Positions 38,743 to 47,300 of a stretch of 64,000 nt of DNA are shown here, in pieces. Source of the DNA: Nannocystis bainbridge. GTDB taxonomy: Bacteria; Myxococcota_A; Polyangia; Nannocystales; Nannocystaceae. Under the pieces are notes generated by a model. The model did no database searches, was not told where the DNA came from, and saw only the letters and a list, made by a program, of their open reading frames with translations. Every line of letters starts with the position of its first letter. Within the stretch, counting starts at the first letter, position 1. Both the position numbers and the translations under genes were made by a program. The stretch spans positions 4,366,001 to 4,430,000 of the forward strand of contig NZ_JAQNDL010000001.1 in assembly GCF_028368995.1 (NCBI RefSeq). Direction: 5' to 3'.

Positions 38743-39633
38743 ATGTCACAGAGATGGAACATTCGCGACATCGGGCTGCAAAGCCTGTTCGTCATAAACC
38801 TCCGCGTCCCGATGTTCAACGGCTTCGACCCCGCGACCCGCGATCAGGTGTTCGTACGCCGGAACAAGCGGGCGATCGTCCTGGCCCTGTTCGGCCATAT
38901 GTTGGTGATCGGCACCTGGGCCTGGCGTGACCGCCTGCACGAGCCCGAGGTCGCCGTCCTCCTCGAGCCCGAGATCAAGGACTTCGCCGTCGACGAGCAG
39001 CCCGAGCCGGAGGTGGAAGAAGAGCCGCCCCCGCCTCCGCCGCCTGACGTGCCGAAGCCCCAGCCGCAGGCCAAGCCCAAGCCCAAGCCCAAGCTCGACC
39101 CGCCGAAGGTCATCCCCGTGGGACCGCCGCCCGAGCAGGCCGCGCCCAGCAGCGACAAGAACTTCGGGACAGGTCAGCCCGGCCAGGGCAGCGGCCCGCC
39201 GAAGCAGGCCGACAAGCCCGCGCCGCCGAAGAAGCCCGACCCGCCGAAGCCGGCCCCACCGCCGAAGAAGGTCGAGGAGCCGATCGATCCGACCAAGCCG
39301 GTCGACCGGCCCGAGCGGGCCAGCGTGCCGACCCCCGACGCCGGCAACAAGATGCCCGACTACCCGGGCGAGCTGCGCGACGGCGGCATCGAGGGCGAGG
39401 TCGTGCTCAAGCTGCACGTCCATCGCGACGGCACGGTCAAGGGCGCCAAGATCTTGCGGGCCACCAACACGGCCTCCGGCGACGAAGAGAAGACCCAAGC
39501 CGAGAAGCTGTTCAAGGCCGCCGTCATCGGCGTCGTCAAGGGGTGGAAGTACACCCCGTCCAAGCTCGACGGCGAGCCGATCTCGGTTTGGATCATCGTC
39601 AACTTCCCCTTCAAGCTCACCGGCGGCGGATGA
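38743..39633 (+). CDS. tonB: TonB energy-transducing protein
   Basis: The 296-residue protein has a hydrophobic anchor at about residues 42-62 (RAIVLALFGHMLVIGTWAW), preceded by a cytoplasmic head. A long Pro/Lys-rich spacer (about 75-200; PPPPPPPDVPKPQPQAKPKP) spans the periplasm. The C-terminal TonB domain (about 205-290) contains YPGELRDGGIEGEVVLKLHV and WKYTPSKLDGEPISVW. It carries inner-membrane proton energy to outer-membrane receptors. It is the first gene of an apparent operon with exbB and two exbD genes, 35 bases before exbB. Confidence 0.93.
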   Translation: MSQRWNIRDIGLQSLFVINLRVPMFNGFDPATRDQVFVRRNKRAIVLALFGHMLVIGTWAWRDRLHEPEVAVLLEPEIKDFAVDEQPEPEVEEEPPPPPPPDVPKPQPQAKPKPKPKLDPPKVIPVGPPPEQAAPSSDKNFGTGQPGQGSGPPKQADKPAPPKKPDPPKPAPPPKKVEEPIDPTKPVDRPERASVPTPDAGNKMPDYPGELRDGGIEGEVVLKLHVHRDGTVKGAKILRATNTASGDEEKTQAEKLFKAAVIGVVKGWKYTPSKLDGEPISVWIIVNFPFKLTGGG

Positions 39634-39668
39634 CGCGCGCGAGCAGCAACCCTGAGAGGACCTGAGTC

Positions 39669-40352
39669 ATGGAGATGTCACTGTTCGAGATCTGGGGAAG
39701 CATGAGCCTCCTCTCCCGCTTGGTGGCGATCTCGCTGCTGGGCATGGGTGTGGCCAGCTTCGCGGTCATCATCGAGCGCGCCTGGGTCTTGCGTCGCACC
39801 GACCGCGAGTCGATGGAGTTCGCCAGCAAGTCGCGCTCGCAGTTCGCCGACGGCGACATCGCCGGCGTGCTCGAGCTGGCCCGCCGCTTCACCCGCAACC
39901 CGCTCGCGCGCCTCACCGCCATCGGCGTGCAGACCTTCCAGGCCAACGAGCGCAAGGACGGCGGCCCGACCGCGGCCGCCGAGCTGACCCGCCGCGAGCT
40001 CGCGCGCAAGCTCGAGCTCTACAGCGCCGAGGGTCGCCGCGGCATGGGCATGCTCGCCTCGATCGGCTCGACCGCTCCGTTCATCGGCCTGTTCGGCACC
40101 GTCATCGGCATCATCGTCGCCTTCCAGGGCATCGCCTCCGCCGGCGGTGGTGGCATCGCGGCGGTCTCCGCCGGCATCGCCGAGGCGCTGATCGTCACCG
40201 CGGTCGGCCTCATCGTCGCCATCACCTCGGTGCTGTTCTTCAACTACCTGTCGGGCCGCTTCGACCGCCTCGACATGCAGATGCAGCACGCCGCCGGCGA
40301 GCTGATCGACTATTTGGAGGGCGCCCATGGGCATGGCGGTCGAGACCGGTAA
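39669..40352 (+). CDS. exbB: ExbB/TolQ-type proton channel
   Basis: The 227-residue protein has three membrane segments: about 12-36 (SRLVAISLLGMGVASFAVII), 125-147 and 165-190. The conserved GMGMLASIGSTAPFIGLFGTVIGII stretch is the family core. It forms the pentameric stator that uses the proton gradient with ExbD to energise TonB. Its 3' end overlaps the first exbD by 26 bases, a sign of translational coupling. Confidence 0.95.
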   Translation: MEMSLFEIWGSMSLLSRLVAISLLGMGVASFAVIIERAWVLRRTDRESMEFASKSRSQFADGDIAGVLELARRFTRNPLARLTAIGVQTFQANERKDGGPTAAAELTRRELARKLELYSAEGRRGMGMLASIGSTAPFIGLFGTVIGIIVAFQGIASAGGGGIAAVSAGIAEALIVTAVGLIVAITSVLFFNYLSGRFDRLDMQMQHAAGELIDYLEGAHGHGGRDR

Positions 40353-40776
40353 ACCCGGTAAAGGGCCGAAGCCCAGCATCAACGTCACCCCGCTGGTCGA
40401 CGTCGTCCTCGTGCTGCTGATCATCTTCATGCTCATCATCCCGAACATGCAGGATGACAAGCCGATCGAGCTGATAAGCGTCATGTTCCCGGACAAGGAC
40501 GCCGAGAGCAAGGAAGAGCCGCTCGTCGTCACGATCGACCGCAACGAGGTCTACACGCTCGAGGAACAGGACATGGCCCGCGAGCAGGCGATCGGCTTCT
40601 TGAAGGACGTGTACGCCCGCAGCCCCAAGCGCAAGGTCCTGCTGCGCGGCGACGCCAAGGTCCCGTACAAGGCCGTGCGCACCTTCTTCAAGGACGTGCA
40701 GGACATCGGCTTCGGCGGCGTCTCGCTGGCTGTCGGCTCCCAGCGCAAGTGGGACGGCGGCGGGGAGGTCGACTAG
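40327..40776 (+). CDS. exbD: ExbD-type protein, copy 1
   Basis: A 149-residue protein. After a short basic head it reads SINVTPLVDVVLVLLIIFML, containing the membrane segment with the proton-carrying Asp. A periplasmic domain follows (TIDRNEVYTLEEQDMAREQA, KVLLRGDAKVPYKAVRTFFK). It partners ExbB. It ends two bases before the second exbD start. Confidence 0.95.
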   Translation: MGMAVETGKPGKGPKPSINVTPLVDVVLVLLIIFMLIIPNMQDDKPIELISVMFPDKDAESKEEPLVVTIDRNEVYTLEEQDMAREQAIGFLKDVYARSPKRKVLLRGDAKVPYKAVRTFFKDVQDIGFGGVSLAVGSQRKWDGGGEVD

Positions 40777-40778
40777 CC

Positions 40779-41210
40779 ATGGGAGCCAGCCTCAACACCG
40801 GCTTCAAGAAGGCCCGCGTCCAGCCCGAGATGAACGTCACCCCGCTGGTCGACGTCGTCCTCGTGCTGCTCATCATCTTCATGGTCCTCGCGCCCGTGAT
40901 GGCCAAGAGCTTCTGGGTCCGCCTGCCGCCCAAGGACGACAAGGAAGAGCAGCTCGACCAGGCCAACGACCCCGACAAGCCGCTCGTGCTCAGCGTCGCC
41001 GCCGACGGCAAGACCGCGATCAACAAGATCGACGTCGACCGCGCCGAGCTCACCGAGAAGCTCACGCGCATGTTCAACGCGCGCCCCGACAACTCCCTGT
41101 ACCTCGACGCCGCCGACGACACCGAGTACGGCATGGTGCTCGGCGCCGTCGACCTCGCCCGCGGCGCGCAGGCGTTCCCGATCGTCATCCTCACCTCGAA
41201 GCCCGAGTGA
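40779..41210 (+). CDS. exbD: ExbD-type protein, copy 2
   Basis: The start at 40779 gives 143 residues. The membrane segment PEMNVTPLVDVVLVLLIIFM is nearly identical to copy 1, while the periplasmic part differs (SVAADGKTAINKIDVDRAEL, SLYLDAADDTEYGMVLGAVD). Two ExbDs in tandem are frequent in delta-proteobacterial Ton systems and may form a heterodimer in the stator. A terminator hairpin follows. Confidence 0.94.
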   Translation: MGASLNTGFKKARVQPEMNVTPLVDVVLVLLIIFMVLAPVMAKSFWVRLPPKDDKEEQLDQANDPDKPLVLSVAADGKTAINKIDVDRAELTEKLTRMFNARPDNSLYLDAADDTEYGMVLGAVDLARGAQAFPIVILTSKPE

Positions 41211-41237
41211 AGCCGCCGTGACTTCTTGGTGACACCA

Positions 41238-41268
41238 CAGCCGCCCCCCTTGGGCGGCTGTTTCGTTT
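41238..41268 (+). terminator. Rho-independent terminator after the ton operon
   Basis: A 9-bp GC-rich stem (CAGCCGCCC / GGGCGGCTG) is followed by TTTCGTTT. It separates the ton operon from the receptor gene, which therefore probably has its own promoter in the 60 bases after it. Confidence 0.8.
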
Positions 41269-41326
41269 CCAGTACAACCCCCGCGCGGCCGACCCGGTCG
41301 CATCAACAATCGAGATCTGGATCGCC

Positions 41327-44300
41327 ATGTTCTTGCGACGTTGCAAGAGCCCGGCCCTGCTGACGCTATTGGCAGCGGTCGGAGCTGGAGTCTGTGCGCG
41401 TACCGTTCGTGCCGCCGACGGTCCTCGTGATTACGAGGGACCGACCGGCTTTGACGACGACGGCAACGTGATCGAGCAGCCGGCGCCGGGCCAGCAGCCG
41501 CCCGCGGACGCGGAGCAGCCGCCCGCGGAGCAGCCGCCCGAGCAGCCTGCCGAGGCGCCGGCCAAGGCCCCGCCCGCCGAGGAAGAGGAGGGCGGCTGCG
41601 CCGAGGACGACGGCTTCTGCGTCGAGGACCTCACCAACGACGCCGACGCGCTCAAGAAGGAGATGGCGCCGAAGCAGCAGGTCAAGGTCGCTGGCGACGC
41701 CGGCACGATCAAGGGCCGCGTCCTCGACGCCACCAGTGGTTCGCCGCTCATCGGCGTCGGCGTCGCCGTGGTCGGCACCGACTACAAGACCAAGACGGAC
41801 ATCAACGGCGAGTACCAGCTGTCCGTCCCGCCCGGCACCTATCAGGTACGGATCTCCTATGACGCCTACGAGGGCATGACGATCAGCGGCGTCGCCGTCG
41901 CCAAGGACGGGACCGAGGCCATCAACCGCGAGCTCAAGCCGATCGCGGGCATGACCCAGACCGTGGTCGTCAAGGCCGAGATCAACAAGGAGAGCGCCGC
42001 CGGCAAGCTGGTCGAGCGCAAGAAGGCCGCCAGCGCGCGCGATGTCATGAGCCGCGACGACATCCGCAAGTCGGGCGGCGGCTCGGCCTCCGCGGTCGCG
42101 CGCCGGATCGTCGGCACCACCGTCGTCGGCGACCGCTTCATCTTCGTCCGCGGCCTCGGCCACCGCTACGGCAACACCCTGCTCGACGGCGCCCGCTTGC
42201 CGAGCCCCGACCCCAACCTGCGCACCGTCCCGCTCGACATCATCCCCTCGGGCGCGCTGTCGGCGATCAACGTCCAGAAGACCGCCACCCCCGACGTCCC
42301 GGCCGACTTCGCCGGCGCCTCGGTCCAGCTCGAGACGCGCGAGACCCCCGACAAGCTGTACTTCGCCGTCGACGCGCGCATCGGCGCCAACACGGCCACC
42401 ACCTTCCGCGACGCCAACACCGGCGACCGCTTCGCCGGCGACAACGCCACCTTCGGCAACCTCGGGCGCGGCCTCTCCGACAACTTCGACACCGCGCGAC
42501 CGATCCGCCCGACCGAGATCGAAGGCGGCAAGCCGGTCTACTCGGCCGAGCAGCTCGAGCGGTTCGGCGAGGGCCTGCCGTCGACGCGCACCGCGATCGG
42601 CAGCAAGACGGCGATGCCGAACTTCGGCGCCGGCCTGCAGCTCGGCAACACCTTCAAGCCGTGGGGCACGCGGCTCGGGTTCCTCACCGCGCTGCAGTAC
42701 TCGAACGTCCACCAGACGCTGCGCGAGACCCACCGGATCTACAGCGTCACCGGCGACCAGAACAGCGGCTACACCCTCGACACCGATCAGCCGACGGTCC
42801 GCTGGGACGGCATCAAGACCACCCAGAACGTCCAGGGCTCGGCGCTCGCGCTCATCAAGTGGAACCTCGACAAGAACCACCGGCTCGAGCTCACCGCCGT
42901 CTACACCCGCGACGCCGACAACGAGTCGCGCGCGCTCACCGGCAACGCGCGCAACACCAGCGCCACCGAGAACACCACCAGCCTCAACACCCGCCTGCGC
43001 TACATGATGCGCTCGGTGGTGTTCACCCGCCTGGGCGGCCGCCACACCTTCGCCGGCGCCAAGGACCTCACCCTCGACTGGTTCGGCAGCTACGCCCAGG
43101 CGCGCCAGGACGACCCGCTCCTGCGTGAGATGTTCTTCAACAACATCGGCGGCGACTACCAGGTCGCGCCCAACGAGGCCGGCAAGTTCCAGTTCTTCAA
43201 GCTGCTCGACAACACCGGCACCGGCGCGCTCAACCTGACCATGCCGTTCAAGCAGTGGCGCGGCCTCGACGCCCGCGTCAAGGCCGGCGGGTGGGTCGAG
43301 GCGCGCCAGCGGCAGTTCGACGCCCGCACCCTCGACCTCGAGCCGCGCGGCTGGACCGGCGCGCTGCCCTCGGGCTCAGGCAACATCTTCACCAAGGACA
43401 CCATCGGCGGCGGCGTGCCGATGAACCAGGGCGGCAGCGAGCCGTTCGTGATCAACGAGATCACCCGCCCCGGCGGCCAGGACGGCTACAAGGGCTCGCA
43501 GCAGATCTACGCCGGCTACGCGATGCTCGACCTGCCGTTCACGCGGTGGTTCCGGCTCGTCGGCGGCGCCCGCTTCGAGGCCAGCAACATCAACGTCTCG
43601 CCGTACAGCCCGTACAGCCCCAACGCCGACCCGGCCTACCGCGCCGCGCTGCGCGACCGCCAGGTCCTGCCGTCGGGCAGCCTGATCTTCTCGCCGCGCA
43701 GCGACATGAACATCCGCCTCGCTGGCGCCGAGACGGTCGCTCGCCCCGAGATGCGCGAGCTTTCGAAGTTCCTGTTCGTCGACTTCGCCGGCGGCTTCGG
43801 CGTGCAGGGCAACCCCGACCTCAAGAGCACCAAGATCTATAACGCCGACCTGCGGTGGGAGTGGTTCCCCAGCGCCAACGAGGTCATCGCCGCCAGCGTC
43901 TTCTACAAGTACTTCGACAGCCCGATCGAGCGCGTCATTGCCACCTTCCCGCGGGTGCAGACCTACCGCAACGCGAACCAGGCGCAGAACGTCGGCGTCG
44001 AGCTCGAGCTGCGCAAGAACCTGTCGTTCATCCACCGCGACGCCCGCGACTTCTCGCTCGGGGCCAACTTCGCCTACGTGCACTCGCGCGTCGAGATCCC
44101 CGCGCCCGTGCCCGGCGACCCGCTCAACGCCCTCACCTCGACCAACCGTCCGCTCGAGGGTCAGTCGCCGTTCGTGGTCAACGCCTACTTCGCCTACGAC
44201 AACGACAAGTCGGGCACCAACGTGCGCCTGCTCTACAACACCTTCGGCCGCCGGATCGCGTTCGTCGGCGCCAACCGCCTGCCCGACGTCTACGAGAAGC

Positions 44301-44479
44301 CGATCCACACCCTCGATTTCGCCATGTCGCAGCGGGTCCACAAGAACCTGAGCCTCAGCTTCATGGCGCTGAACATGCTCAATTGGCGCCAGACCTACGT
44401 CCAGGGCGCGCAGGACAGCGTGTTCTATCAGACCCGCAAGGGCGTCTCGTTCATCCTCGGCCTCAGCTACAGCATGTGA
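41327..44479 (+). CDS. TonB-dependent receptor with carboxypeptidase-regulatory-like domain
   Basis: The 1050-residue protein has a signal peptide to about residue 29 and an acidic Pro/Glu-rich stretch (30-95). A CarboxypepD_reg-like beta-sandwich lies at about 127-205 (TIKGRVLDATSGSPLIGVGV, GEYQLSVPPGTYQVRISYDA). The plug domain is at about 225-335 (SARDVMSRDDIRKSGG, FVRGLGHRYGNTLLDGA, VPADFAGASVQLET). A 22-strand-type barrel runs to the end, which reads FILGLSYSM. The architecture is like SusC-type receptors, though without a SusD partner. It follows the ton operon directly, so those genes probably energise it. The substrate is unknown. Confidence 0.93.
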   Translation: MFLRRCKSPALLTLLAAVGAGVCARTVRAADGPRDYEGPTGFDDDGNVIEQPAPGQQPPADAEQPPAEQPPEQPAEAPAKAPPAEEEEGGCAEDDGFCVEDLTNDADALKKEMAPKQQVKVAGDAGTIKGRVLDATSGSPLIGVGVAVVGTDYKTKTDINGEYQLSVPPGTYQVRISYDAYEGMTISGVAVAKDGTEAINRELKPIAGMTQTVVVKAEINKESAAGKLVERKKAASARDVMSRDDIRKSGGGSASAVARRIVGTTVVGDRFIFVRGLGHRYGNTLLDGARLPSPDPNLRTVPLDIIPSGALSAINVQKTATPDVPADFAGASVQLETRETPDKLYFAVDARIGANTATTFRDANTGDRFAGDNATFGNLGRGLSDNFDTARPIRPTEIEGGKPVYSAEQLERFGEGLPSTRTAIGSKTAMPNFGAGLQLGNTFKPWGTRLGFLTALQYSNVHQTLRETHRIYSVTGDQNSGYTLDTDQPTVRWDGIKTTQNVQGSALALIKWNLDKNHRLELTAVYTRDADNESRALTGNARNTSATENTTSLNTRLRYMMRSVVFTRLGGRHTFAGAKDLTLDWFGSYAQARQDDPLLREMFFNNIGGDYQVAPNEAGKFQFFKLLDNTGTGALNLTMPFKQWRGLDARVKAGGWVEARQRQFDARTLDLEPRGWTGALPSGSGNIFTKDTIGGGVPMNQGGSEPFVINEITRPGGQDGYKGSQQIYAGYAMLDLPFTRWFRLVGGARFEASNINVSPYSPYSPNADPAYRAALRDRQVLPSGSLIFSPRSDMNIRLAGAETVARPEMRELSKFLFVDFAGGFGVQGNPDLKSTKIYNADLRWEWFPSANEVIAASVFYKYFDSPIERVIATFPRVQTYRNANQAQNVGVELELRKNLSFIHRDARDFSLGANFAYVHSRVEIPAPVPGDPLNALTSTNRPLEGQSPFVVNAYFAYDNDKSGTNVRLLYNTFGRRIAFVGANRLPDVYEKPIHTLDFAMSQRVHKNLSLSFMALNMLNWRQTYVQGAQDSVFYQTRKGVSFILGLSYSM

Positions 44480-44515
44480 CGGTGAAGGGCGCGAACATGT
44501 CGCGTTCGCGTCACC

Positions 44516-44547
44516 GACCCGTGGGAGCGGCGTCACGGGTCTCTTTT
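44516..44547 (+). terminator. Terminator or attenuator between receptor and lipoprotein genes
   Basis: Stem GACCCGTG / CACGGGTC with a 10-base loop followed by TCTTTT lies 36 bases after the receptor stop and 40 before the next start. It could reduce read-through so that receptor and lipoprotein are made in different amounts. Confidence 0.7.
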
Positions 44548-44585
44548 AGAGATAGCGCCGCGACCTCTCCGAAGAAGGCTTCCCC

Positions 44586-45935
44586 GTGATGACGTTCAAG
44601 AAGACTCTCCCGATGTTCGCGGCCGCCGTGGCGCTGCCGCTGGTGTTCGCCCAGGGCTGTGGCGACGATGGCATGCAGACCTCCGACACCGCCGACACCA
44701 ACGACACCGCGCCGGGCGAAGAGGAGTGCGACAGCGAGATCGAGGGCACCATCGAGTCCGACACCACCTGGACCTGCGGTCACACCCTCAGCGGCGTCCT
44801 CACCGTCAAGAACGGCGCCAAGCTCACGGTCAACCCCGGCGTCACGATCAAGGGCCTCAACGGCTCGGCGCTCGTCATCGCCAAGGGCTCGCAGCTGATC
44901 GCCGAGGGCACCAAGGAGCAGCCGATCGTGTTCACCTCGGCGCTGGCCGAGGGCAGCCGGGCGCGCGGCGACTGGGGCGGCATCGTCCTCCTCGGCGACG
45001 CCAAGAACAACCTCCAGACCGGCTCCGGCATCGCCGAGGGCCTCGACGCCGGCAACCCAGACTACGCCTACGGCGGCGGCGACGACGCCTATTCGTGCGG
45101 CTCGCTCAAGTGGGTCCGCGTCGAGTTCGTCGGCTTCGAGCTGACGAAGGACAACGAGCTCAACGGCGTCACCTTCTACTCGTGCGGCACCGGCACCCAG
45201 GTCGACTACCTGCAGGTCCACATGGGCAAGGACGACGGCGTCGAGATGTTCGGGGGCTCCTGGAGCGGCAAGCACATCCTCGTCACCGGCGCCCAGGACG
45301 ACTCGATCGACAGCGACCAGGGCTACACCGGCTCGCTGCAGCACGTCGTGCTGCTGCAGGACCCGGCCGCCGGCAACTACGCGTTCGAGCTGTCGAACCA
45401 GGCCGACAACCTCGACGCCGAGCCGCGCACCGCGCCCAAGTTCGTCAACGTCACCGCCATCGGCACCGCCGCCGGCGGCGACATCGACACCCAGAGCGCT
45501 GGCGTCCGCCTCAAGGAGGGCGTCGCGGCCGAGTTCTACAACGCGATCTTCGTCGGCTTCCACAACGCGGCGATCGAGCTGACCGAGGGCGCGACCGAGA
45601 CCGTCGCGACGGCGGGCGGCATCGTGTTCAAGAACAGCCTGTTCTCCGGCAACTCGGCGGTCGACGACGGCGCGACCCCGTACGTGGTCGGCGAGGGCTC
45701 GACCTTCGACCTCGAGGGGTTCGTCGAGGGCGCGGGCAACAGCAACCTGATCGACACCGACCCGCAGCTCACCAGCCTCGACTTCACCGCGCCGAACTTC
45801 GCCCCGGCCGACGGCTCGCCGCTGCGCGGCGCGGGCGCGGCCCCGGCCGGCTTCGACGCCGCCGACTACATCGGCGGCGTCGCCAACGCCGAGGGCGACT
45901 GGACCCTCGGCTGGTCGACCTACGCCGCCAACTAG
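44586..45935 (+). CDS. Lipoprotein with right-handed beta-helix-like domain
   Basis: The 449-residue product has a lipobox leader ending FAQGC (Cys25) and an Asp/Thr-rich linker. The main domain starts with SDTTWTCGHTLSGVLTVKNG and GVTIKGLNGSALVIAKGSQL, the repeat style of parallel beta-helix surface proteins that accompany TonB receptors in Bacteroidetes and some delta-proteobacteria. Later turns include GGIVLLGDAKNNL and GVRLKEGVAAEFYNAIFVGF. Placement suggests a surface partner that binds the receptor's ligand. No catalytic motif is visible. Confidence 0.82.
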   Translation: MMTFKKTLPMFAAAVALPLVFAQGCGDDGMQTSDTADTNDTAPGEEECDSEIEGTIESDTTWTCGHTLSGVLTVKNGAKLTVNPGVTIKGLNGSALVIAKGSQLIAEGTKEQPIVFTSALAEGSRARGDWGGIVLLGDAKNNLQTGSGIAEGLDAGNPDYAYGGGDDAYSCGSLKWVRVEFVGFELTKDNELNGVTFYSCGTGTQVDYLQVHMGKDDGVEMFGGSWSGKHILVTGAQDDSIDSDQGYTGSLQHVVLLQDPAAGNYAFELSNQADNLDAEPRTAPKFVNVTAIGTAAGGDIDTQSAGVRLKEGVAAEFYNAIFVGFHNAAIELTEGATETVATAGGIVFKNSLFSGNSAVDDGATPYVVGEGSTFDLEGFVEGAGNSNLIDTDPQLTSLDFTAPNFAPADGSPLRGAGAAPAGFDAADYIGGVANAEGDWTLGWSTYAAN

Positions 45936-45946
45936 CAGGACCCGCC

Positions 45947-46498
45947 ATGCTCCGCGTCGCCGCCGCCCTCGCGCTCTGCCTGTCCTTCGGGGCATGTGAG
46001 GCGCCGTCGGCCGGCGACGATCCGAGCCCGCCGGCGCCGGCCGAGCCGCACGTCGGCGACGCGCCGCTCGCCGGCGGCCTGCCGAGCCTCGACGCGCTCG
46101 GCGAGGCGGTCGTCGCCGGCCTCGTCGACCGGGACGCCGAGGCCCTGACCGCGCTGGCGATCGGCCGCGACGAGTACACCGGCCGTTTGTTCCCCGCGAT
46201 CGCCAACCACCCCGCCGCCGAGGCGATGGGCCGCGAGCTGCTGTGGGACATGCACGTCCGCCAGTCCCATGACGACCTGCAGCGCGCGCTGTCCCACCAC
46301 GGCGGCGCCGCGCTCGCGTTCGTCCGCTTCGAACCGCGCCGGACCGTCCGCCGGGCCGGCGTGGTGTTCCACGAGCGCCCGCACCTCGTCGTGCGCGGCG
46401 AGGACGGCGCCGAGCACGAGCTGCAGATCCTCGCCTCGCTCGTCGAGCACGAATCCACGCAGACCTTCAAGCTCCTCGGCTTCCGCGATCACGACTGA
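45947..46498 (+). CDS. Small hypothetical lipoprotein
   Basis: The ATG at 45947 gives 183 residues starting 11 bases after the beta-helix gene. The leader LALCLSFGACEAP carries a lipobox with Cys17, whose codons fall in a palindromic repeat unit (45979-45996). The mature part is helical then beta (GVVFHERPHLVVRGEDGAE), with several histidines (NHP, MHVRQSHDD, LSHHGGA). No family is recognised. It probably belongs to the receptor locus. Confidence 0.75.
   Translation: MLRVAAALALCLSFGACEAPSAGDDPSPPAPAEPHVGDAPLAGGLPSLDALGEAVVAGLVDRDAEALTALAIGRDEYTGRLFPAIANHPAAEAMGRELLWDMHVRQSHDDLQRALSHHGGAALAFVRFEPRRTVRRAGVVFHERPHLVVRGEDGAEHELQILASLVEHESTQTFKLLGFRDHD
45979..45996. repeat. Palindromic repeat encoding a lipobox
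   Basis: CCTGTCC-TTCG-GGGCATG in frame encodes the C-L-S-F-G-A-C residues of the lipoprotein signal peptide. Confidence 0.75.
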
Positions 46499-46558
46499 GT
46501 CACCACGTTGTCGCGAGCCTGTGGGGCCGGCCCGCAGCGCACCTGTTAGGAACAGACC

Positions 46559-47263
46559 ATGCCCGCCACGATCCTCATCGTCGACGATGAGCGCGACCTG
46601 CTCGACTCGCTGCGCTTCAGCCTCGAGCGCGAGGGCTTCTGCGCCCTCACGGCCCAGAACGGCACGTCCGCGCTGTCGCTCATGGGCCAGAGCCCGCCGC
46701 CGGACCTCGTGCTGCTCGACTGGATGCTGCCCGACATGGCCGGCACCGAGGTCTGTCGCAACATCCGCATGACGGAGCGGACGCGCGGGACGCCGGTCAT
46801 CATGATCACGGCCCGCAGCGAGGAGATCGATCGGGTGGTCGGGTTCGAGCTGGGGGCCGACGATTACGTGACGAAGCCGTTCAGCGTGCGCGAGCTGCTG
46901 CTGCGCGTAAAGGCGATCCTGCGCCGCCGCACGACCGACGATCCGTCGACCGAGGAGCAGCACTACGAGCTGCTGCGCGTCGACCACGACGGCCACCAGG
47001 TGTGGGTTCAAAATAGCCGCGTGACCCTGACCGCGCTCGAGTTCCGTTTGCTGGCGACGCTGCTGGCCCGCCGCGGCCGGGTGCAGACCCGCGACACGCT
47101 GCTCAACGACGTGTGGGGCGTGCAGGTCGACGTCACGACGCGCACGGTCGACACGCACGTGCAGCGCCTGCGCAAGAAGCTCGGGGCCGCCGGCCAGTAC
47201 ATCGAGACGCTCCGCGGCGTCGGTTACCGCTTCCTGCTGCCCGAGCGCGAAGCGACGCACTGA
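46559..47263 (+). CDS. OmpR/PhoB-family response regulator
   Basis: The 234-residue protein has a receiver domain (TILIVDDERDLLDSLRF, phospho-acceptor Asp54 in LVLLDWMLPD, switch Thr in ITARS, Lys in DDYVTKPFS). A winged-helix effector follows (TLTALEFRLLATLLARRGRV, RTVDTHVQRLRKKLG, IETLRGVGYRF). No histidine kinase is adjacent. It lies 60 bases after the receptor-locus lipoprotein in the same direction, so it may regulate that locus. It is convergent with the esterase gene. Confidence 0.93.
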   Translation: MPATILIVDDERDLLDSLRFSLEREGFCALTAQNGTSALSLMGQSPPPDLVLLDWMLPDMAGTEVCRNIRMTERTRGTPVIMITARSEEIDRVVGFELGADDYVTKPFSVRELLLRVKAILRRRTTDDPSTEEQHYELLRVDHDGHQVWVQNSRVTLTALEFRLLATLLARRGRVQTRDTLLNDVWGVQVDVTTRTVDTHVQRLRKKLGAAGQYIETLRGVGYRFLLPEREATH

Positions 47264-47300
47264 GAGAAAGTTACGACGGCTCGCCCGCTCGCTCGCGGCG

